A DNA stretch of 64,000 nt from Shimia sp965227725 (GTDB lineage: Bacteria > Pseudomonadota > Alphaproteobacteria > Rhodobacterales > Rhodobacteraceae): NCBI RefSeq assembly GCF_965227725.1, contig NZ_CBDDGH010000005.1, positions 434,001 through 498,000 of the forward strand, written 5' to 3'. Every line of letters starts with the position of its first letter. Position 1 is the stretch's first letter. Made by a program: the position numbers and the translations under genes. This document shows, piece after piece, positions 57,684 to 64,000 of this stretch. The notes under the pieces are model-generated. The model was not told where the DNA came from. It searched no databases and was given only the letters and a program-made list of their open reading frames with translations.

Positions 57684-58006
57684 CTAATACATCCTTAGGG
57701 TTCCTTTCAGGGGTGAATGGAAGGCCCGCCAGAACACCGACCCATCTGGCGGGTCACACCCCCCCCCCTTAAATGCCTCTCCGACGAACTGCCCCAATCT
57801 TTTCAAAAACGCAGATGCCGTGACGCATTCCTGAGGGGGAAACCCCCGTGAACATCCTTTGAGACAGATCGTGCTGACCTTTTCAGGCGGCGATCACGAA
57901 CCAACCCGAACTTACGAACAGGCCCGTTGCCCGCTGAGGCGGATAACTCCGGTCGCGCTGTGAGTGGTGCGGAGAGGTCACCCACTCTCTCACAAGGAAA
58001 TCACAA
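57684..58006 (+). other. Long leader of the major capsid gene
   Basis: No gene is visible in these 323 bases. They hold a perfect 9-base stem (CCCGCCAGA 57725-57733 with TCTGGCGGG 57745-57753), a run of ten C at 57759-57768, and a short GGGGG-aaa-CCCCC hairpin (57835-57847). The ribosome site CAAGGAAATCACAA then precedes the capsid ATG. Neither hairpin is followed by a T run, so processing or stabilisation of the abundant capsid mRNA is more likely than termination. Confidence 0.6.
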
Positions 58007-58966
58007 ATGACTGATGCAGTTGTATCCGCTCTGGGCCAAGTTGAAGGCTCAGGCCTCACCGACGAACTCTTCCTGAAAGTCTTTTCGGGCGAAGTAATGA
58101 CCATCTTCGAAGCCGAGAACGTCACCAAGGGCCGGGTTATGTCCCGCTCCATCACTTCTGGTAAGTCCGCACAGTTCCCGGTCATGGGCCGTGCGTCTGC
58201 CTTCTACCACACGCCGGGTAACGAAATCCTCGGCGGCAAAATCAAGCACAACGAGAAGGTCATCACCATTGATGATCTGCTGATCTCGCCTGTGTTCATC
58301 GCTGAGATCGACGAAGCCAAGAACCACTATGACGTTCGCGGCCATTACTCGACCGAAGTTGGCCGTGTGCTTGCCCAGACTTGGGACAAACACGCTCTGC
58401 AGGTTGGCGTCCTCGCGGCCCGTACCACTGTTGGCAACATCAGCGGTGAAAGCCCTGCAGGCACAGTCCTGACCGAAGCCGCTGCAAACGACTTCAACAA
58501 CCCGGACAAGCTGGCTGCTGCGTTCTACGCCGCTGCTCAGACCATGGATGAGAAGAACATCCCTGAGGCCGACCGTGTGGCTTACCTGCCGCCTGCTCTG
58601 TACTACGCGCTGGTGCAGTCTGACAAAGTCATCAACCGTGACTTCGTTGCGGGTAACGGTGACTACGCCAAAGGCAAAGTCTTCGAAGTCGCAGGCATCG
58701 AGATCGTCAAGACCAACAACCTGCCAAAGACGAACGTAACCTCTGACTCTGTCGAAGGTGGTTCTCGTGACAGCTACGTTGGCGACTTCCGCAAGACCGC
58801 TGGTCTGATCATGCACAAGTCTGCCATCGGTACCGTGCAGTTGATGGACCTGACCACCCGCATGGACTTCGACCCGCGCCGCCTCGGCACTCAGGTTGTG
58901 TCCAAGTACGCGGTTGGCCACGGCGTTCTGCGCCCTGAGGCCGCAATCGAGCTTGCTCGCGCCTAA
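58007..58966 (+). CDS. Major capsid protein (T7 gp10 type, HK97 fold)
   Basis: The 319-residue protein has the T7-like capsid features: VFSGEVMTIFEAENVTKGRVMSRSITSGKSAQFPVMGRASAFYHTPGNEI near the N-terminal arm and E-loop, then LLISPVFIAEIDEAKNHYDVRGHYSTEVGRVLAQTWDKHAL along the spine helix. The length is close to T7 gp10A (345). It would be the most abundant product, consistent with its own promoter, long leader and strong terminator. No frameshift-extended minor form such as T7 gp10B is evident, because the stop is followed closely by the terminator. Confidence 0.95.
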   Translation: MTDAVVSALGQVEGSGLTDELFLKVFSGEVMTIFEAENVTKGRVMSRSITSGKSAQFPVMGRASAFYHTPGNEILGGKIKHNEKVITIDDLLISPVFIAEIDEAKNHYDVRGHYSTEVGRVLAQTWDKHALQVGVLAARTTVGNISGESPAGTVLTEAAANDFNNPDKLAAAFYAAAQTMDEKNIPEADRVAYLPPALYYALVQSDKVINRDFVAGNGDYAKGKVFEVAGIEIVKTNNLPKTNVTSDSVEGGSRDSYVGDFRKTAGLIMHKSAIGTVQLMDLTTRMDFDPRRLGTQVVSKYAVGHGVLRPEAAIELARA

Positions 58967-58976
58967 ACCCTCACAG

Positions 58977-59014
58977 CCCCCACTGAGCCTAACCCGCTTG
59001 GTGGGGGTTTTTTT
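58977..59014 (+). terminator. Terminator after the major capsid gene (T-phi analogue)
   Basis: CCCCCAC (58977-58983) pairs with GTGGGGG (59001-59007), followed by seven T. It is placed exactly as T7's T-phi terminator, 10 bases after the capsid stop. Confidence 0.85.
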
Positions 59015-59030
59015 CCACCTTGAGGCACCC

Positions 59031-59606
59031 ATGCAAACCACATCAAAACTCACTGCGGTCAACTCGATGTTGGCCTCTGTAGGCGAAGCACCGATCAACA
59101 CCCTTGAAGACGTTGGTGTGGTCGATGCCATCACAGCCATCTCGGCACTCGAAGAGGTGACCCGTGAAGTGCTCGTTGAGGGATACACCTTCAACACTGA
59201 CAAGGGTTACCCGATCATTCCCGAAGGCTTTGACCCTTGGGAAGCCAAAATTCCCCCGAACGCTCTCAGCGTGGTCCCCTCCGACCGGACGCTCGTAGTT
59301 CGCGGCGAACGCATCTACGACACCCAGACATTCAGTTTCAGCCACGAAGGCCGGAACGAGATCACATGCGACATCATCTGGGGTCTGGACTTCGACGAAC
59401 TCCCCGAAGTGACCCGCCAATACGTTGCCATCAGGGCAGCGCGAAGGTTCCAGAAACGGGCAGTGGCGTCGGAACTCCTGAACGCAATCACAGCGGATGA
59501 TGAACGGCAGGCGCTCTGGGCGCACCGCCGCGCGAACACACGCATCAAGAAGAAGAACTTCCTCTTCGACAGCAACTCGGTGCGCAACATCCACAACACC
59601 CGATAG
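59031..59606 (+). CDS. Tail tubular protein A (T7 gp11 type)
   Basis: The 191-residue adaptor connects the portal to the nozzle. SKLTAVNSMLASVGEAPINTLE at the start, REVLVEGYTFNTDKGYPI, and VTRQYVAIRAARRFQKRAVAS are the gp11 family pattern. The ATG at 59031 follows TTGAGGCACCC; the frame is open further upstream in the capsid region but without homology. Confidence 0.93.
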   Translation: MQTTSKLTAVNSMLASVGEAPINTLEDVGVVDAITAISALEEVTREVLVEGYTFNTDKGYPIIPEGFDPWEAKIPPNALSVVPSDRTLVVRGERIYDTQTFSFSHEGRNEITCDIIWGLDFDELPEVTRQYVAIRAARRFQKRAVASELLNAITADDERQALWAHRRANTRIKKKNFLFDSNSVRNIHNTR

Positions 59607-59614
59607 GTCTGATT

Positions 59615-61972
59615 ATGCTCATCGCATCATCCATCCCAAACCTGATCAACGGCATATCCCAGCAGCCACCGACACTGCGGCTGGCGTCTCAAGCCGAAGA
59701 GCAGGTGAACTTCCTGTCCTCTGTGGCAGACGGCCTCACCATGCGCCCACCTACACGCTTCCTTGCTCAGGTGGACAACTCTGACTGGTCTGACGGCTTC
59801 ATCCACACGATCAACCGCGACATCAACGAGCGGTACGTTGTGGTCATCCGCTCAGGTCGGCTTCGTGTTTTTGAGGCAGAGACTGGTATCGAACGGACGG
59901 TAAACGCTCCACACGGCTGGGGCTACCTCAGCGGCTCCGGTAAGGCTGACTTTCGCGCAGTGACCGTGGCCGACTACACCTTCGTGCTGAACCGCAATAA
60001 GACCGTCCGCGCTTCCTCAGCCAAGACACCCAGACGGGTGAACCAAAGCATGGTCTACGTGCGCGGTGGCAACTACGGGAAGACCTATCGTGTCTTCATC
60101 AACGGAGCCGAAAGGGCTTCCTTCACGACGCCTGACGGGGACAACGCGAACCAAGCGAGCGCCATCGACACAAACAACATCGCGGCAGAGCTACTGTCCG
60201 ACCTCAAATCGTGGGGTGGCTCCGGTTTTTCATTCTCCCGTAAGGGTGATCTCATCCTGATCAAACGGAACGACGCCACCAAATTCTCTGTGCGCGTCGA
60301 AGACGGCGTTGGTGGTACGAACATCGACGCTATCCAGTCTCAGGTGCAGCGTTTCAGCGACCTACCCAAGAACGGTATCGAGAATTTTGAGGTGGAGATC
60401 GTGGGCGACCAATCGTCCTCGTTCGATAACTACTTCGTGCGCTACGAGACCGAGGGAAATGACGGCGTGGGCGTGTGGAAGGAGTTCATCAAAGGCGGCG
60501 AGACCTACAAACTCGACCCCGTTACGATGCCTCACACGCTGGTCCGAGAGGCCAACGGCACGTTCACATTCGGGCGACCCGCTTGGGCACCGCGAGAGGT
60601 GGGCGATCTGGATAAGGTTCCGCATCCTTCGTTTGAGGGCAGGCCGATCAGGGACATCTTCTTCTTCCAGAACCGGCTGGGCTTCGTGGCAGACGAGAAC
60701 GTAATCATGTCTCAGGACGGTGAATACTTCGACTTCTACCGCGCCACTGCGACAACGACATTGGACACAGACCCGATTGACATCGCGACCACCTCAGAGC
60801 GCGTCTCAATCATCAACTTCGCGGTTCCCTTCAACAGAACGCTACTGCTGTTCTCCGACCAGTCGCAGTTCGTCCTTGAGGGTGGCGGTGTTCTGACGCC
60901 ATCGACGGTGGCTATTGCTCAGTCTACGGCCTTTGAAAGTCTACCGAATGTACGGCCTGTAGGTGTGGGCCAGTTCGTCTACTTCCCGGTGCCCCGAGGG
61001 GGTAGCTCAGGGCTGCGCGAATACTTCGTCCAAGAAGGGAACGAGCAGAACGACGCGCTGGACGTGACATCGCACTGCCCACGGTATCTCCCGCGCGGCA
61101 TGAAGTTCCTCGCTGCATCCTCCGCTGAGGACACGATGGTGATGTTGGCCGAGGAAGAGAAGAACTCGATCTGGGTCTACCGCTTCTTCTTCAACAATGA
61201 AGGCAAGCTGCAGTCGGCTTGGTCTAAGTGGGTGCTGTCCGACGAGGACCACATCCTGAGTGCGGAGTTCATCGAGAGCAATATGTATCTGGTCATCTCC
61301 CGCAGAGGTAAGACCTTCCTAGAGGTCATCAACTTCGAGAGCGGCACGACTGACACAGGCTCCTCGGTTCTCTTCCGTGTGGACCGTGGTGTTCCTTCCG
61401 AAGACTGCACACGGGTGAAGAGCGGCGACTACACCACGTTCACGCTCCCCTATGAAACCAACGATGAACTCCATGTGGTGGTCCGAGGGGACGACCCCAA
61501 CTTCCCAGAAGGGACCATCATCACATACGACCGACCGGCTCCCAACAAGGTGCGCCTAAGGGGTGACTGGACGAACGCCAAGCTGATGCTCGGCTCTAAG
61601 TTCGTGGCCCGATACAAGTTCTCCACTTTCTACATGAGAACGCCCGAGCCTGCAGGTGGGGTATCTGCCAACTCAGATGGTCGTCTGCAGCTTCGTTACG
61701 TGTCCGTGGATTACTCCCGTGCAGGTTTCTTCAAGATACGCTCGCATCCTCGCGGACGGGCGGTGACAGAACGCACGTTCTCGGGCCGCAAGTTGGGCAT
61801 CGCAAGTGGAACCATCGGACAGATGAACCTCGCGACTGGACGTGTCCGCATCCCGGTCATGTGTCGCAACCACGACGCCAACATCGAGATCATCTGTGAC
61901 AGCCCTCTACCGGCCAGCTTCACGGCTGCTGAGTGGGAGGCGACCTACAACTCTCGCGCAAGGAAAGTCTAA
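59615..61972 (+). CDS. Tail tubular protein B / nozzle (T7 gp12 type)
   Basis: This 785-residue beta-rich protein forms the six-fold tail nozzle. The opening IASSIPNLINGISQQPPTLRLASQAEEQVNFLSSVADGLTMRPPTRF is the classic gp12 start. FFFQNRLGFVADENVIMSQDGEYFDFYRATATTTLDTDPIDI and LLLFSDQSQFVLEGGGVLTP are internal signature segments. Length equals T7's 794 within a few residues. Confidence 0.95.
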   Translation: MLIASSIPNLINGISQQPPTLRLASQAEEQVNFLSSVADGLTMRPPTRFLAQVDNSDWSDGFIHTINRDINERYVVVIRSGRLRVFEAETGIERTVNAPHGWGYLSGSGKADFRAVTVADYTFVLNRNKTVRASSAKTPRRVNQSMVYVRGGNYGKTYRVFINGAERASFTTPDGDNANQASAIDTNNIAAELLSDLKSWGGSGFSFSRKGDLILIKRNDATKFSVRVEDGVGGTNIDAIQSQVQRFSDLPKNGIENFEVEIVGDQSSSFDNYFVRYETEGNDGVGVWKEFIKGGETYKLDPVTMPHTLVREANGTFTFGRPAWAPREVGDLDKVPHPSFEGRPIRDIFFFQNRLGFVADENVIMSQDGEYFDFYRATATTTLDTDPIDIATTSERVSIINFAVPFNRTLLLFSDQSQFVLEGGGVLTPSTVAIAQSTAFESLPNVRPVGVGQFVYFPVPRGGSSGLREYFVQEGNEQNDALDVTSHCPRYLPRGMKFLAASSAEDTMVMLAEEEKNSIWVYRFFFNNEGKLQSAWSKWVLSDEDHILSAEFIESNMYLVISRRGKTFLEVINFESGTTDTGSSVLFRVDRGVPSEDCTRVKSGDYTTFTLPYETNDELHVVVRGDDPNFPEGTIITYDRPAPNKVRLRGDWTNAKLMLGSKFVARYKFSTFYMRTPEPAGGVSANSDGRLQLRYVSVDYSRAGFFKIRSHPRGRAVTERTFSGRKLGIASGTIGQMNLATGRVRIPVMCRNHDANIEIICDSPLPASFTAAEWEATYNSRARKV

Positions 61973-62445
61973 TGACAGAACCGAAGCACGGCTGGAACGC
62001 TTTTCGGCCCTACGCCCAAGGCGACCTCGGTCGTGTTTGGGACACCCTTTTAGGAGACGAACTCCGAGAACTCCAAGATGGCGGTATGAGAAACCCTGAG
62101 GCGCTGGAAGGTGAACTTCTGGCCCTCGGGACCAAAATGATTGTGTGGGACACCGAGGACGGCGCTGTTGCTGTCTACGGGGTGACACCTACGCCTGACC
62201 CAGAGGTGGGCCTGATATGGGCCTTACCGGGAAGCAAGGCGCACAAAAGGTGGCGCTGGGGCGTCAAGACCACCGAGGACGCGATTGTTGAACTCGGCAG
62301 GGACTACTCGGTCCTGATGAACCTCAAGGACGCCCGCAACACCAAACAGATCACATGGCTCAAGAAGATAGGCTTCACGTTCATCAACCGCCTGCAGGGC
62401 GAGAACGGCCAGACCTACCTTGAATTTGTAAGGATAATGAAATGA
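61972..62445 (+). CDS. Internal virion protein (T7 gp13-like, GNAT-like fold)
   Basis: The 157-residue protein starts on the last base of the gp12 stop (TAATGA). The pattern EDGAVAVYGVTPTPDPEVGLIWALPGSKAHK...NLKDARNTKQITWLKKIGFTFI resembles the acetyltransferase-like DUF2833 fold described for T7 gp13. In T7 this protein aids morphogenesis of the internal core. Acetyltransferase activity should not be assumed. Confidence 0.82.
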   Translation: MTEPKHGWNAFRPYAQGDLGRVWDTLLGDELRELQDGGMRNPEALEGELLALGTKMIVWDTEDGAVAVYGVTPTPDPEVGLIWALPGSKAHKRWRWGVKTTEDAIVELGRDYSVLMNLKDARNTKQITWLKKIGFTFINRLQGENGQTYLEFVRIMK

Positions 62446-63035
62446 GCTTTCCCTTGATTGCCACAGCGATGCAATCAGCCTTCGCCGCCATCGGTACTTA
62501 CGGCTCTGCCATTACAGCAGGTCTCGCAGTCGGTCAGACTGCACTGAGCTACCAACAAGCGGCTGGGATGGCTGACATCACTGAGGCCCAGAACAAACAA
62601 GCGAACGACCGCGCTCGCGTCTACATGATCGAAGACCAAGACAAGATCACCCAGATAGGCCAACAGGAACGCGCAGCGGCTACCCAAAGAGTGAACCAAG
62701 CCCAGATCGACGCCAGTAAGGCAGCTTCATCGGCGCAGGTTGCAGCAACCGCAGGCGGCGTCTCGGGTCTCTCCGTGGACGCTCTTCTCGGTGACATCTT
62801 TGGTCAAGAGGCCAGCATCCGCGACAGCGTGAACCAGAACCTAGAGAACACAGGTGTGCAGCTTCAAGCCGAGCGTAACTCCGTGCAGCGTGGCTATTCG
62901 AACACCATCAACACCCGCCCAACACCGCAGCATCCTTCCCTCCTAGGTTCCGCCCTCCAAGCCGGGACCGGCGTCGTCGGCGCATACAGAGACACTTGGA
63001 AGATACGCGGGCGCAGCGGCGGAACAGGCGAGTAA
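62442..63035 (+). CDS. Internal virion protein B (T7 gp14 type)
   Basis: The 197-residue Ala/Gln-rich protein has a hydrophobic N-terminal region (about 4-36) that could insert in the outer membrane on ejection. A long coiled helix (AQNKQANDRARVYMIEDQDKITQIGQQERAAATQRVNQAQIDASKAASSAQVAA) and ASIRDSVNQNLENTGVQLQAER follow. T7 gp14, of 196 residues, forms the outer-membrane pore during DNA injection. It overlaps the gp13-like gene by 4 bases. Confidence 0.88.
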   Translation: MSFPLIATAMQSAFAAIGTYGSAITAGLAVGQTALSYQQAAGMADITEAQNKQANDRARVYMIEDQDKITQIGQQERAAATQRVNQAQIDASKAASSAQVAATAGGVSGLSVDALLGDIFGQEASIRDSVNQNLENTGVQLQAERNSVQRGYSNTINTRPTPQHPSLLGSALQAGTGVVGAYRDTWKIRGRSGGTGE

Positions 63036-63047
63036 GGAACCACGACT

Positions 63048-64000
63048 ATGGCAAGACGCCCACAAGTGAACACCAACATCGGACAGCCTGAGGCCATCCG
63101 TACAGTGGCCCGTCCGACACGGGATGCTGCTCCTGTCTATTCGGCCCCACAATCGCGTGGCTCGGCGTTGGCTCAGTCGCTTCTGTCCATCGCTCCGACC
63201 CTTCAAGGGTACGTTCAGGAGGCCCAGCAGGAGTACCAACAGGACGAAGCAAACAGGGCACACGACACCATCCAAGGGATGACCTTTGAAGAGTCCCAGG
63301 AATTGGTCCGTTCAGGTGCCCTGCGCGACACCGAAAGCCCTTGGTATCAGGCTGCGTTCGAAAAGCAGTTCGGCACTGTCTACGCTCAACGCCGCAAGCG
63401 TGAGTTGGTAGACGCCTACAACAACGACTTCGACAAGCATAACGGCGACCTTGACGAGTTCATCTCGGGTTTCGCCAGAGAGGACATGGAGAAGTTCGGT
63501 GGATCGAAGTTCATCATGTCGGGCTACCGGAACGCTATGCAAGGCGTCCTCGGGAACCTCCGCGACAACCACGCTGAGTGGAAGTCCAACTGGACCCGTG
63601 AGCGAACATCGGACAACTTCGGTACTCTTGCCTACGAGGCGACTGTGAATGCCGTCGCTGAGGGTGCCGACCTGAATGCAGCTTTGAACGCTCTGAAAGG
63701 CGAGCACAGGGAAGCGTTCGGGATGACCTTCGCGCAGATGGACAACAACATCTTCGGTATCGCCTCGCGTCTCGCATCAGAGGGCAAAGTGGACGAGCTG
63801 AACCAGCTTCTCACAACGGAGATCACTGGACCAGATGGCACGGTTGTTGGCTCGTACCTGACACGTCAGAAGTTCGCCGAGGAAAGCAACAAGCTCCTTG
63901 AACAGGCGCGTGAGGTGGCCGGTGCTGTGGCGCGGGCTGAGAACACAGCGACAATCGTGGGTCTCCAACAGCAAGCTGCGACCGGCACATTGAACCTCGA
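63048..64000 (+). CDS. Internal virion protein (T7 gp15-like), N-terminal part, open at window end
   Basis: The frame is open for 317 codons from ATG 63048 to the edge. The N terminus is polar and disordered (MARRPQVNTNIGQPEAIRTVARPTRDAAPVYSAP). Helical segments such as FEESQELVRSGALRDTESPWYQAAFEKQFGTVYAQRRKRELVDAYNNDF and FGGSKFIMSGYRNAMQGVLGNLRDNHAEW follow, matching podovirus gp15-type core proteins. In T7 gp15 with gp16 spans the periplasm during DNA ejection. The true length is unknown here. Confidence 0.85.
   Translation, partial: MARRPQVNTNIGQPEAIRTVARPTRDAAPVYSAPQSRGSALAQSLLSIAPTLQGYVQEAQQEYQQDEANRAHDTIQGMTFEESQELVRSGALRDTESPWYQAAFEKQFGTVYAQRRKRELVDAYNNDFDKHNGDLDEFISGFAREDMEKFGGSKFIMSGYRNAMQGVLGNLRDNHAEWKSNWTRERTSDNFGTLAYEATVNAVAEGADLNAALNALKGEHREAFGMTFAQMDNNIFGIASRLASEGKVDELNQLLTTEITGPDGTVVGSYLTRQKFAEESNKLLEQAREVAGAVARAENTATIVGLQQQAATGTLNL

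Larger units (their letters stand above)
42226..64000 (+). mobile_element. Integrated T7-like podovirus (Autographiviridae type), left part
   Basis: From the split tRNA-Leu to the window edge every gene is on the plus strand, and most large ones have T7 counterparts in T7 order: gp1, gp2.5, gp3, gp3.5, gp4, gp5, gp6, then gp7.3, gp8, gp9, gp10, gp11, gp12, gp13, gp14 and gp15-like. Genes overlap or abut by a few bases. Six phage-type promoter candidates and several rho-independent terminators punctuate the map. No integrase, repressor, terminase or tail fibre is visible, so the element continues past 64000. With RNA polymerase next to the attachment junction, the order implies the phage attP lies upstream of the polymerase gene, as reported for the cyanophage P-SSP7. 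Confidence 0.93.

Noticed and set aside
58991..58997. TAACCCGC match after the capsid gene as a seventh phage promoter
   Set aside because: Only the core matches (next bases TTGG instead of AACT), and it lies in the loop of a strong terminator.

Overview
The window is a stretch of an alphaproteobacterial chromosome, most likely from the marine Roseobacter branch of the Rhodobacteraceae, followed by the left part of an integrated T7-like podovirus. The host assignment rests on gene content and synteny: yajC-secD-secF running into a complete ccmABCDG cluster, a fused hydrolase/OsmC protein, an arginase-ornithine cyclodeaminase-Lrp module, a DUF3445 N-demethylase-type protein, and a fliG with a strongly acidic tail. 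No genus can be named from the sequence alone.

Host part, 1-42184. It opens with the 3' end of an Fe/Mn superoxide dismutase and an AT-rich orphan lipoprotein gene. Next come a siderophore-interacting flavoprotein, a LOG-family nucleosidase, a LysM protein paired with an ATM1-type ABC exporter, and a two-gene RND efflux operon on the minus strand. The yfgM-like/bamB-like/der outer-membrane and ribosome-biogenesis group follows, then a fatty acid desaturase, serS and a pentapeptide-repeat membrane protein. The Sec/Ccm block (20043-27100) exports proteins and matures c-type cytochromes; secF carries an apparent 1-base frameshift near its end. Then come an EEP-family hydrolase, acnA, a DUF1223 thioredoxin-like protein, an isolated fliG, purB, small envelope proteins, the arginine/ornithine catabolic pair with its divergent Lrp regulator, dsbB and a YqaA-type membrane protein.

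Prophage part, about 42185-64000 and continuing past the window. The first 41 bases of a tRNA-Leu(CAA) gene are intact up to the 3' side of the anticodon loop and then switch abruptly to phage sequence, so this is an attachment junction. The phage genes are all on the plus strand and follow the T7 order: RNA polymerase, ssDNA-binding protein, endonuclease I, amidase, primase-helicase, DNA polymerase, 5'-3' exonuclease, portal, scaffold, major capsid, tail tubular A and B, and internal core proteins. Six near-identical copies of an 18-base element (AATTAACCCGCAACTGTG and variants) sit in front of transcription units and are the best candidates for the phage RNA polymerase's own promoters. One lies in front of the polymerase gene itself.

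The most interesting region is 42226-42534, between the attachment site and the polymerase. It holds a likely insulating terminator, a dyad element repeated on the other side of the polymerase gene, nine GTCAC/GTGAC pentamers in 93 bases, the first phage-type promoter and a 12-base tandem repeat. This looks like the control region for keeping a normally lytic T7-type programme silent, or for recombining it in and out of the tRNA gene. No integrase or repressor is recognisable in the visible 21.8 kb, so they would have to lie beyond the right edge.
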